Shown: in pieces, positions 42,366 to 51,004 of the stretch | Layout: every line of letters begins with the position of its first letter | Position numbering within the stretch: the stretch's first letter is position 1 | Assembly: GCA_963710865.1 (NCBI GenBank) | Contig: CAVQBR010000002.1 | Location: 372,001-436,000 of the forward strand | Length of the DNA: 64,000 nucleotides | Reading direction: 5' to 3' | Source: PRDV01 sp963710865 | GTDB taxonomy: Bacteria > Babelota > Babeliae > Babelales > Babelaceae | Position numbers and translations under genes: made by a program | Notes under the pieces: generated by a model | The model's database searches: none | The model's input: only the letters and a program-made list of their open reading frames with translations | Told to the model about the DNA's origin: nothing

Positions 42366-43249
42366 GTTTTATAAAAAAGGCACTCAACAAGATCTACACT
42401 CAGGTCACCGGCCAGATTCGATCATTATTTAGTCGCACAACAATAGATGCAACTACTCTTGCAGAACTCGAGAACATTCTCATTCGCGCAGATACAGGCG
42501 TACAAACAACACGCATAATCATCGACAATCTTAAAAAGAGTGCTGCCCAAGGAAGACTTTCAACTGGGAGCGAGCTCGAACAAGCTCTTACTCAAGAACT
42601 AAAACGACTATTAACTGTCCATACCTATAACCCCGAAGCTGATGTGTATCTTCTTGTAGGCATTAACGGCAGTGGCAAAACAACCTTTGCAAGCAAGCTC
42701 GGCAACTGGCTCAAGCAGAAAAATAAGAAAGTGCTTTTCGTAGCAGCAGATACCTTTCGTGCTGCAGCAACTGAGCAACTAACCTCCTGGGCGCAGAGAC
42801 TCGGCATCCCCATCGTCAGTGGTAGCGAGAATCAAGATCCTGCCTCAGTTATCTTTCAAGGCTGTGAAGAGTTCAAAACAGGCAAGTATGACGTCCTTAT
42901 CATAGATACAGCAGGAAGATTGCAAACCAAAGTAAATTTGATGCGTGAGCTCGAAAAAATTCGCAAGATTATAGAAAAGCAGCTTGGTCAAAAGAAGATT
43001 TCAACTCTCCTCACAATTGACGCAATGCTGGGACAAAACTCGTTTGATCAAGCGAAGATTTTCGACGAGAGTACCCAGGTGAATGGGATTGTCCTTACCA
43101 AAATGGATGGTACCGGCAAAGGAGGGATTGTCTTTTCTATCACCCAGGAACTCAAGATCCCCATCGCCTTTATTTCCTATGGCGAACAGCCCGACCAATT
43201 GGCCTTATTTGATGCAACTGAATATGTAACAGGTCTTCTTGGCGAGTAA
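42359..43249 (+). CDS. ftsY: Signal recognition particle receptor FtsY
   Basis: 296 residues. SRP GTPase that docks ribosome-nascent chains at the membrane. N-domain from residue 30; G-domain with GINGSGKTTFASKL, VAADTFRAAATEQLTSWAQ, IDTAGRLQTKVNLM, LTKMDGTGKGGIV and SYGEQPDQLALF. The first loop reads GINGSGKT rather than the common GVNGxGKT. The acidic A-domain is nearly absent, so it is a short form like those of many bacteria. It fits a cell that exports many proteins. Confidence 0.96.
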   Translation: MLGFIKKALNKIYTQVTGQIRSLFSRTTIDATTLAELENILIRADTGVQTTRIIIDNLKKSAAQGRLSTGSELEQALTQELKRLLTVHTYNPEADVYLLVGINGSGKTTFASKLGNWLKQKNKKVLFVAADTFRAAATEQLTSWAQRLGIPIVSGSENQDPASVIFQGCEEFKTGKYDVLIIDTAGRLQTKVNLMRELEKIRKIIEKQLGQKKISTLLTIDAMLGQNSFDQAKIFDESTQVNGIVLTKMDGTGKGGIVFSITQELKIPIAFISYGEQPDQLALFDATEYVTGLLGE

Positions 43250-43602
43250 CAAAACTTTCCCACTTTTTTAGGTTAAAATCCCTAAAATGACGACCAATAC
43301 ATCGTTTTTAACTTTCTGGCACCACATTATTTTTAGACTCTCTCTACCAAAAATTGGCAAACGATGTTATCATCTATCACGCAGAAGACTTCACTCTATT
43401 GATATGGCGGACAATCCGATCAATCTTTTGAGTCACGGAACCGACCCATGGGACATGAGATTTGCTTATCCAATTTTGGAGAACAAAATAATAGTCATCG
43501 CAAGATGGGTACACAAAGTAGCTATCCCTCTTTCTTTAACCTAAATTGTTCAAAAATTAAGTTTAAGTTTAATCAAATCTACATTCGCAGTTGATGAATT
43601 AT
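43250..43602. other. Gap with degenerate repeat
   Basis: An 85-codon frame (43287-43544) has no ribosome site. It overlaps a sequence starting GGCACCACATTATTTTTA (43318-43335) that recurs in degenerate form at 46102-46127 and 46233-46252. I treat it as non-coding. Confidence 0.4.
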
Positions 43603-45852
43603 TTAGTACGTTGCTGACTTCAAGAGCCTAACTATTTCTGTATGACCCTTTTCTATGGCTACGTCGAGAGGCGTTTGTCCTTTCCAGGATTTCTTTCTAC
43701 TGGCACCTGCCTTCAGTAGCAATTTAACCACATTAGCATGCCCTCTTTGCGAAGCGATAAATAATGGCGTTGCCCCACTTGCATTAGCCTTATCCTTATC
43801 AGCACGAGCATCTAGTAGCAGTTGAACTACATTAGCATGACCTTCCTGCGAAGCAACAAACAATGGAGTTACTCCCTGCGACTGGGCCTTATCTCTATCA
43901 ACGCGAGCTTGCAGTAGCAACTTAACCACATCTGCATGGCCGCTCATTGAAGCGACAAACAATGGGGTTGTCCCATCCGCCATTGCCTTTTCCTTATCAG
44001 CACCAGCTTCCAGCAATACTTGAACCACCTCATTATGACCGCTATGCGAAGCCGCAATCAAAGGGGTTATCCCGTCTTCACTGCCCTTATCCATGTCACC
44101 ACCCCATGCCAACAGCAACCGAACCACTTGAGCATGACCTTTTCCTGCGGCCATCGCTAAGGGTGTCGCCCCATTAGAATTCATTAGCTGCTTATCAGCG
44201 CCAGCCTCAAGTAGCAACTGAACAACATAGGTATGACCTTTCTGTGAAGCGATAAACAATGGAGTTGCTCCATCAGTCATGGCCCTATCCTTATCAGCCT
44301 GAGCATCCAACAACAATTGCACTACTTCAGCATGACCATTCTGCGAAGCGATATATAAGGGAGTAGTTCCATCTACCATAGCCTTCTCAGTATCAACATG
44401 AGCTCCAAGCAGCAACTGAACTACACCAGCATGACCATTCCGCGACGCGATAAACAAAGGCGTTGCTCCTTTCGCATTCACCTTATCCCTTTCAACGCCG
44501 GCTTGCAATAACCAAGCAACCTGTTCAACGCGACCTTCTTCAGCTGCTTTCCACAAGGATTCAGCCTCTAATACTCCACCCAAATCGTTAGGGCGCATCG
44601 CAGTCTTTGGCGCATTAATCTGTTTCTTTTCTTGTTGTTCAGCGAATCTTCTACCAAGCTCCCCCATTTCCCGAACCTGAACAAGTTCTTCAATAATTTT
44701 TTTGATCAGGCCAGACGCTTGCTCTCTTGCTTCTTGATTGTCAGGATCTGTAGACGTTTCCGCATAGCTTGCGGCATCCTGAGCATATTTTAAAGCAGTA
44801 TTAAGATCTCTAGGCAATCCACTCCCTTGATATGCACATTCTGCCAATACACAAAGCGCAAGCGATTTCATCCCAAGATATTTGTTCTGAGATTCGAGAA
44901 TTCGAGCATTTTTTACAACTTCGGCACCATCTTTAGTGATCCTGCATACCTGCATCAATTTGAATACAATGCTGTAATACGCCTCCGATTCTCGCTCAAC
45001 TTTGTCTAATGCACGTATATAGTGTTCCAATGCACGGCACCATTTTGAAGCAGCAAAGTATTCATTTCCACGACTAATATGATGATCAACCTTTGATACT
45101 TTTTCCTTTCGTTCCGAATTTGTCACCGCTGCCGCATGCTTTCTGTGCTCCTTGACTGTACATTTTCCGATATCTTCGCCAATACATACATTTTTGGGAA
45201 AATAAATAGCTGCAGCGCTCGACAATCTAACTGTTTCATTTTTTTGCCTATGAGAATGAGATTCCGCTCGCCGCGGGACTTCCAAAGATGCTGAAGCGCT
45301 TTCCTCCAATGACGCAGATACCCGCCTCCCTCCATCAAGCCGAGGTCCTTGTTCATCACAAAATTTGGCCTCGAAAGGAACACTGGTAGTATTGGCCATC
45401 AATGACCGATTTTTGCTATTTAATAACAACTGAATTATCGCAATGTGGCCCATCTTAGTCGCAACTTTTAATGGTGTCATACCTTGAAAAGCTAAGGATT
45501 TATCTGCACCTGCTCGCATTAACAGGTTTACCAAATCATAATAACCACCTTCTGACGCTCTATATAAAGCCGTGGCACCAGTACCAGTTTTATTGACATC
45601 CACCCTTTCAGCAAGTAACATCTGAGCAACCTTAAAATGGCCATTCTGAGCTGCTATACATAACGGCGTTGAACCATCTGATGTAAGCAAATCCTTATCC
45701 GCTCCTGATGTTAACAAAAATTTAGCTGCCTGCTCTTGACCTTCTGCACACGCTATAATAAATGCTTCATCAACTTCAGAGAGAGTTTTGATCATACCAA
45801 ATGCCATTCCACAATTGAATATGCCTAAAAAAGCTATTAATAAACGATTCAT
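43603..45852 (-). CDS. Secreted ankyrin protein with central TPR-like region, 749 aa
   Basis: Signal peptide MNRLLIAFLGIFNCGMAFG. Residues 25-155 hold about four ankyrin repeats (GSTPLCIAAQNGHFKVAQML). A basic linker follows, then a helical TPR/Sel1-like region at about 240-390 (HISRGNEYFAASKWCRALEH, ALKYAQDAASYAETS). From about 430 to the end run nine to ten highly alike ankyrin repeats (GATPLFIASRNGHAGVVQLL, GTTPLYIASQNGHAEVVQLL, GATPLFIASQRGHANVVKLL). Their closeness points to recent expansion by unequal exchange. A two-sided binding scaffold is likely; action on a host is inference. Confidence 0.88.
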   Translation of the reverse strand: MNRLLIAFLGIFNCGMAFGMIKTLSEVDEAFIIACAEGQEQAAKFLLTSGADKDLLTSDGSTPLCIAAQNGHFKVAQMLLAERVDVNKTGTGATALYRASEGGYYDLVNLLMRAGADKSLAFQGMTPLKVATKMGHIAIIQLLLNSKNRSLMANTTSVPFEAKFCDEQGPRLDGGRRVSASLEESASASLEVPRRAESHSHRQKNETVRLSSAAAIYFPKNVCIGEDIGKCTVKEHRKHAAAVTNSERKEKVSKVDHHISRGNEYFAASKWCRALEHYIRALDKVERESEAYYSIVFKLMQVCRITKDGAEVVKNARILESQNKYLGMKSLALCVLAECAYQGSGLPRDLNTALKYAQDAASYAETSTDPDNQEAREQASGLIKKIIEELVQVREMGELGRRFAEQQEKKQINAPKTAMRPNDLGGVLEAESLWKAAEEGRVEQVAWLLQAGVERDKVNAKGATPLFIASRNGHAGVVQLLLGAHVDTEKAMVDGTTPLYIASQNGHAEVVQLLLDAQADKDRAMTDGATPLFIASQKGHTYVVQLLLEAGADKQLMNSNGATPLAMAAGKGHAQVVRLLLAWGGDMDKGSEDGITPLIAASHSGHNEVVQVLLEAGADKEKAMADGTTPLFVASMSGHADVVKLLLQARVDRDKAQSQGVTPLFVASQEGHANVVQLLLDARADKDKANASGATPLFIASQRGHANVVKLLLKAGASRKKSWKGQTPLDVAIEKGHTEIVRLLKSATY

Positions 45853-46531
45853 ACAATCATCCTTTTCGGCAGAGGTTACCTAATTAAAATGAGTCTACTA
45901 AACATTTCTTCTGTGTCAACATCCCCGCTTATTGCGCACCATTATGCATCATCTCATATTTGACAATATTTCAGCATTCGGCTGTCTAAATAGACAGAGG
46001 TAAAAAAACAATCAACTTTTCTTGATATGCGTGCACCCGCTGACACCGCATTCATGGAAATGCATATCCATGAAATCTTCTTTTTTCATCGTCGTTAATT
46101 TAAAGGCACCATATTATTTTTAAACTCACCATCAAAAACGGGCAAGCATGACATCATCTTTTCTATGACCCAGAAGATCCCAGTCCCACTTTTATCTCGC
46201 AGGATTCTGACCAGTTAACCGCGATGCGTCATAAGGCACCACATTATTCTTGCCAACCATCGCGCTCTATGGCCATCTTACAAAAAATGATCTCGACGCA
46301 GCATTAGCCAGAAAATCAAATTTTCAGAAGTGCCTTTTTTTAAATCTAAATTCACCTCATTTGACAATTTTTTATCATTCGGTAATCTAAATGATAGACA
46401 GAGTGAAGTAAAAATAATGCACTTTTATGTCTATGTGTGGGATATGTTTGCCATGCATCACCCGAAGTAACATTCCAAAGAATACGGAACTCAAGTGCTT
46501 GCCGCTCTTGAGCATCTATGAAAGGATAGCT
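45853..46531. other. Gene-free stretch with a duplicated promoter-like segment
   Basis: Two related segments occur at about 45955-46040 and 46356-46440. Both have TTGACA followed by CATTCGG and then TCTAAAT, GACAGAG, GTAAAAA and CTTTT in the same order. Degenerate GGCACCA(C/T)ATTATT elements lie between them (46105 and 46236). No gene seen. Confidence 0.5.
46361..46388 (+). promoter_or_regulatory. Promoter of the UIM-like gene
   Basis: TTGACA (46361-46366), 16 bases, TAATCT (46383-46388). An imperfect copy of the same segment stands 400 bases upstream (TTGACA at 45960-45965). Confidence 0.45.
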
Positions 46532-48580
46532 ATGAAACGTTTACTCCTCTGCAGCCTATTGGCTTCAGGATCATACTTACAAGCGATGCAACCTGCCGCT
46601 TCCTCAGCATCTGCAAATACACAATCTCTCTATGCTCAATTAAGAAGCTATGTTAATCTAAATCGATTGTTCTTACGCCTCGGCCAAATGATGTCCTCTG
46701 ATGACGAGCGATCCACTCTCGAACTTACCAAAGCCATAGGAACTATACTAATCGATTCCTTAAAACTTGATGCAATAAAAGTAAACGTAGGAGCAGAAGA
46801 AGTAGAACTTGGAAGACTTTTTGATACGACAAAACTCAAAGGCTTCCTCATACGTCTTAATAATGATTTTGCTGAGCAAAAGATTCAGATAACCAAGCAG
46901 GGCATCAACAAGGCCCAAGCTGCTTCCTACCTACGCTTGCTTAAGGCATGCCTTCGTCCTACAGACGATAGCACCGTAACAATTGCTCGAGCATCTCTTG
47001 ATTCAGCCCTTGCACCCCTCGAGAATAGAGACGTACCTGGTGGCGCGACTCCTCTTTCTTCATTTATTCCTTCTATCGGACTAGGTTTTGAACGCTTTAT
47101 CGATTTTGACCAGGCGACTGCTGTTCTCATGCAAGACGGTCCCATTGAATTGCCTCAGGTCATCCAATGCATACCTTTTAAGAGAATGCTTCTTAGTTAT
47201 CCCACCGATGAACTACCAGAACTATGTGACGCATGCTGCGGAATGACATACTATATCATCCGCGCACTACAATCTCCTTCACAAGCCCTCGAACTTCTTT
47301 TTCAAGCATTTGCCTTGTTCTATCGAGAACAAAGTCTTCCTCAGCATAACGAATCTGTATCAGCTGCTCGACCTGCAACCAGCTCATCTTCATCTCGACC
47401 TGCAGCATCAGCTTCTTCTAGTACTGATCGTCGCCCTACAACAGCTCTTGCACGAGCGACCCAAAATAACTCACGACTAGCTCAAGCCCGTACACCCTAT
47501 CAGAAGCTCAGAGTTTATTGCAACATTCCATCACTTATGCTAGCTATTGGAGCAGCTTTTGCCGATGATGCGCCCTCTTCAACGGCCCAACAGACAAATG
47601 ATATCCTTGCGGCTATTATTGATGCCTTGAATCTTGGTATATTTCCAATTAACTTCAATGGCTATGGTAAAACAACCATCGGAACAATTTTTAATGTTCC
47701 TTCTCTTAAAACCTTGTTAATGAATCTTATTCGAGATCTTTGTTCAGGAATGCCACTCAATCAGGAATCCGAGAAAGCCTATGTGGAAGATCTTCAAGCT
47801 TCAATCAATTTCGATCAGATCGGTCGAGTTTATGGAGCAAGTCAACGACGCGCCACTGAAACACTCTTTAGTGCTGCTATCGGCTATTATAACGGCAGCA
47901 TCAGTGACATCAACCTTTCAGGATTGCTGCAACGAATAGGACTAAATTACCTAAATATTGATGCGTTGAGCTCTATTTTAAGACGGCCAACAAGCAGTAT
48001 ATTGGCCGCAGATATTGTTTCATGCCTCAACTTTAAACCATTCCTTCAACAATTCGACAGCTCTTCTGACCAGATTGACCAACTCAATGAAGCTCTTCAA
48101 GGACTCGTGGTCATTCTTCATGCGTCTCTGAGAGATAGAGGCGCTACAGAAGCGAATGTCTTGCATGCCTTCGCCCTGTTGTTCCGCGAAGCATCTATAG
48201 TCCTCGTAAAGCCGAAACACACTCCTCAAGCTCTTTGGGACAGAGCAAATGACATTGAAAAAGCAATCCTTATGGAATCAGCTGGCATGAAAGCACCTGC
48301 ACGCATATTAGCCAAACCTGCACCTCGATCTGCATCGGTCGCTTCCAGCTCCGTCACAACCGAGAGCATAGATCGTGAACTTTGGGACTCCTTATCTCCC
48401 GAAGAAAGAACGTTCATTATGCAATCACTCGTGAAGGCGCCAGCACGCCCATCAGCTAAGGCACCTGCTGTGCGTAGAGCAGCATCGGCTGCTTCAAGCG
48501 CTGTACCAGGAGACTCAGACGAATGGGAATCCTTGTCAGATCTAGAAAAGGCACTTAGGTTAAGCATGAGTGACAGGTAA
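46532..48580 (+). CDS. Secreted two-module protein ending in a ubiquitin-interacting-like motif
   Basis: 682 residues from the ATG at 46532 with GAAAGGA before it; a longer frame from 46427 lacks a ribosome site. Signal peptide MKRLLLCSLLASGSYLQAM. Two homologous modules of roughly 270 residues follow: the first opens LYAQLRSYVNLNRLFLRLGQ, the second PYQKLRVYCNIPSLMLAIGA. Shared inner motifs are VNVGAEEVELGRLFD / INFNGYGKTTIGTIFN and QCIPFKRML / SCLNFKPFL. A Ser/Ala-rich linker joins them. The last 115 residues contain two 48-49-residue repeats and a final partial one; the last is DLEKALRLSMSD, which fits the UIM consensus (hydrophobic-xx-Ala-xxx-Ser-xx-acidic) after an acidic run. Bacteria lack ubiquitin, so a host target is suggested. 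The next gene is a paralogue. Confidence 0.82.
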   Translation: MKRLLLCSLLASGSYLQAMQPAASSASANTQSLYAQLRSYVNLNRLFLRLGQMMSSDDERSTLELTKAIGTILIDSLKLDAIKVNVGAEEVELGRLFDTTKLKGFLIRLNNDFAEQKIQITKQGINKAQAASYLRLLKACLRPTDDSTVTIARASLDSALAPLENRDVPGGATPLSSFIPSIGLGFERFIDFDQATAVLMQDGPIELPQVIQCIPFKRMLLSYPTDELPELCDACCGMTYYIIRALQSPSQALELLFQAFALFYREQSLPQHNESVSAARPATSSSSSRPAASASSSTDRRPTTALARATQNNSRLAQARTPYQKLRVYCNIPSLMLAIGAAFADDAPSSTAQQTNDILAAIIDALNLGIFPINFNGYGKTTIGTIFNVPSLKTLLMNLIRDLCSGMPLNQESEKAYVEDLQASINFDQIGRVYGASQRRATETLFSAAIGYYNGSISDINLSGLLQRIGLNYLNIDALSSILRRPTSSILAADIVSCLNFKPFLQQFDSSSDQIDQLNEALQGLVVILHASLRDRGATEANVLHAFALLFREASIVLVKPKHTPQALWDRANDIEKAILMESAGMKAPARILAKPAPRSASVASSSVTTESIDRELWDSLSPEERTFIMQSLVKAPARPSAKAPAVRRAASAASSAVPGDSDEWESLSDLEKALRLSMSDR

Positions 48581-48598
48581 GACGAACAAAGGACCCAG

Positions 48599-50482
48599 AT
48601 GAATAAGCTATTATTATTTGTAAGCGCACTGAGTGCGCTTACAAACCTACAAGCAATGGAGCCAAGAAGACCAGCGAGAACTAAGCAAGCAGTCAACCCT
48701 ATCGGGCTCATCTTAGAACTTGCATCTCTCTGTGAGGCTGATACTTTCAAACCCAATTATGCATTTAAACTCTGTAAGCACATCAATTTTACAGCAATTC
48801 CCGCTCTCTGCGGACTTAATGCCCATGCATTTGAAGATTATTTTAATCTGCCTGAACTGCAAAATTTCCTCAGCAGCTTAGCTGACGACTATGAATTTCA
48901 ATCACATACCAGAAAAGATCGCCTGAAGCGATCACTCAAAATTGAAAGCTGGGAACGAATTCTTGCATGCACACAATTAGAGCCTGTCATAGAAATTATT
49001 CTCGATCTTATCTATACGAGCGAATTTAGTGAAGATCAATTGAGAGGACATATAGCATGCATAGACATGCTCATTGACAACAATCTAACAAACAACCTTC
49101 TCTCCTCTTTTAAGCTAGAAGAGTTAAAAACAATCTTACGTGAGCTCTTAGAGAGGCGCATCGAGCCTAGCATTCTCTCAAAAGCCCGAGTCTTACGAAC
49201 TATAACGCCTCTCGCATCCATTATAAAAAACACACACAATGATCCGCTCGTTAAGTATGTTTCAATCGATGGCCTTTTTAAATTCTTCTCTACAATAGTT
49301 CTTGCAGATATACGACAATCTGACCAACTTACTCTTGAGCTTCTTATTGAATGTATTTCATGGAAACATTTCTTAGCACTTGTTCCGCGACTCCTCTGTA
49401 TGACCAATACCCGCGTTGCTGCCATAGCCCATATTGAAAATATAGAAGAAGTTATTACGACATTTCAAAGAGGAGCCACCATTACTGCAGATCAGCTCAC
49501 AAGCTGTTTCAACCCTCATGCATTTCCTGCCGAAGGCATACCCTTCTCATGGATTACCGGTCAAGTTAACTTTCAAGAGCTTGCACACGCACTCAATGAG
49601 TTGGGAAAAGGACGATCTGTCGATCTTAGGAGGATATGGGATCCCAGGTTGTTAGAGCACGCAATCAACGACCTTGATCGCGCAACCGATCCTCATCGAC
49701 CATTCGCCGCGCAGCTTGAAGCGCGATCATCCCTTATTAACCAGATGATGGATACGAGGACATATGATGCAGTCAAATATCACCTGCTTCCTGCGTGCGA
49801 ACCGGTAGTACTGTGGCTTGGCCTGCAAGGTACCTGGCCCACCTATTTCTTAGCACTCTTTCTCGCTTATGCGCTCATAGTGGCTCATGAACGGCTTGAG
49901 AAGCATACACTGAGCACACGACTCGTATTAAATGGAGCTGCACATACAGCAGCAAGCTCTATTGGTCTGTGTATGTTTGCTCAATTACGAGAAAGGCAGT
50001 CCCTTGTAGCAGACATAGAACAGAACATTCCTTCCTTGCCCGATGGCCATGAATATAAAGATGCAGAAGTGGCTTTACGCAGCTTAGTAAATTCACTTAC
50101 CGATGAGCAAGCTAGACTCCTGCCTCGAGCAAGCAATTTATGCACTCTGCTTAGTAATCCTCTTGCGTTTATTCGTGATCCTCGCAATGAATTATTTATT
50201 AGCACACTATGTGAAGATCCAGATCAATCAAAAGCAACTAGTTATATTTATAATCTGACTACGATTCTTGAAACCATCCATCGCTCGACAGGCCTGAGCT
50301 ATTACGCAGACTATGAGAATTTTGTAGCTGGAGCGTTTAATGCATTTAACCAATTACGTTGTAGAACATTAATTAGTCTTGCTCGTTACAATCCTCATCT
50401 TCTCAAGCGTGAGCATAAGTTCATACGCGCATTGGATGCGACAAGCTATGGGCAATTTCAAGCACTCCTCAGCAGGGTATAG
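48599..50482 (+). CDS. Secreted paralogue of the UIM-like protein, 627 aa
   Basis: It starts 18 bases after its neighbour; AAAGGA precedes the ATG. Signal peptide MNKLLLFVSALSALTNLQAM. It keeps the family pattern: INFTAIPALCGLNAHAFEDY then FNLPELQNFLSSLADDYEF near residue 62-105, and ECISWKHFLALVPRL near residue 255. The rest is helical with no recognised domain. A hydrophobic stretch (YFLALFLAYALIVAHE) lies near residue 420. It lacks the UIM-like tail. Together the two genes form an operon. Confidence 0.78.
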   Translation: MNKLLLFVSALSALTNLQAMEPRRPARTKQAVNPIGLILELASLCEADTFKPNYAFKLCKHINFTAIPALCGLNAHAFEDYFNLPELQNFLSSLADDYEFQSHTRKDRLKRSLKIESWERILACTQLEPVIEIILDLIYTSEFSEDQLRGHIACIDMLIDNNLTNNLLSSFKLEELKTILRELLERRIEPSILSKARVLRTITPLASIIKNTHNDPLVKYVSIDGLFKFFSTIVLADIRQSDQLTLELLIECISWKHFLALVPRLLCMTNTRVAAIAHIENIEEVITTFQRGATITADQLTSCFNPHAFPAEGIPFSWITGQVNFQELAHALNELGKGRSVDLRRIWDPRLLEHAINDLDRATDPHRPFAAQLEARSSLINQMMDTRTYDAVKYHLLPACEPVVLWLGLQGTWPTYFLALFLAYALIVAHERLEKHTLSTRLVLNGAAHTAASSIGLCMFAQLRERQSLVADIEQNIPSLPDGHEYKDAEVALRSLVNSLTDEQARLLPRASNLCTLLSNPLAFIRDPRNELFISTLCEDPDQSKATSYIYNLTTILETIHRSTGLSYYADYENFVAGAFNAFNQLRCRTLISLARYNPHLLKREHKFIRALDATSYGQFQALLSRV

Positions 50483-50509
50483 TTTTCAAGGATCATAAAA
50501 AAGGCTACA

Positions 50510-50528
50510 CTTATCAAATACTGATAAG
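50510..50528 (+). promoter_or_regulatory. Hairpin that includes part of a ribosome-binding site
   Basis: CTTATCA (50510-50516) pairs with TGATAAG (50522-50528). The AAGGAG site (50526-50531) of the gene at 50538 starts inside the stem, and GTTTTTT follows. It could act as a weak terminator of the upstream gene, or as a switch on translation of the next. Confidence 0.4.
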
Positions 50529-50537
50529 GAGTTTTTT

Positions 50538-50936
50538 ATGAACACAGAAGCCATTGTATTTGGTCTCATTAATAAGACATTCGACACCGTAGTACTCACC
50601 ATCTGGAAAGAACCAGTACCCAACGTATACATTGATTCATACCTTCAGCTTCTTATCGAAGCTGAAGGTTATTTTGAATATCGCTCTTCCTTTGAGACTC
50701 ACAATCCTCAAGTAATCCTCTTTGTTTTTGATAAAGAAACTGAAACACGTAGTCTGTGGAATATCAGTCAAGAGGTTATTAAGCAGTATGAAGATACCGA
50801 AACATTGAAAAAGGCTCTCTACAATATCCTCAGCGATAGCAGTATATTCATTCTAGAAAAGCAGCAGAGCACTTATTCATTACGCAACAAGCACACGGGA
50901 GAAGTACTTATTCCTCTTCCGCAAAAGGGCGAATAA
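50538..50936 (+). CDS. Unknown conserved-looking cytoplasmic protein, 132 aa
   Basis: AAGGAG lies 6 bases before the ATG. No signal peptide. Sequence of alternating beta strands and helices (VFGLINKTFDTVVLTIWKEP, QVILFVFDKETETRSLWNIS, LRNKHTGEVLIPLPQKGE). I do not recognise a domain. It lies 68 bases before prmC and may share its transcript. Confidence 0.7.
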   Translation: MNTEAIVFGLINKTFDTVVLTIWKEPVPNVYIDSYLQLLIEAEGYFEYRSSFETHNPQVILFVFDKETETRSLWNISQEVIKQYEDTETLKKALYNILSDSSIFILEKQQSTYSLRNKHTGEVLIPLPQKGE

Positions 50937-51004
50937 AAGTGTTGTGCTGAAGCGAGGAAGCTGGTAGAATACCTCCATAGTAAAATAAAAACAGATAGGT
51001 AGCC

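Noticed and set aside
43287..43544. 85-codon + frame after ftsY
   Set aside because: No ribosome site; the DNA is a degenerate repeat also found at 46.1-46.25 kb in other frames.
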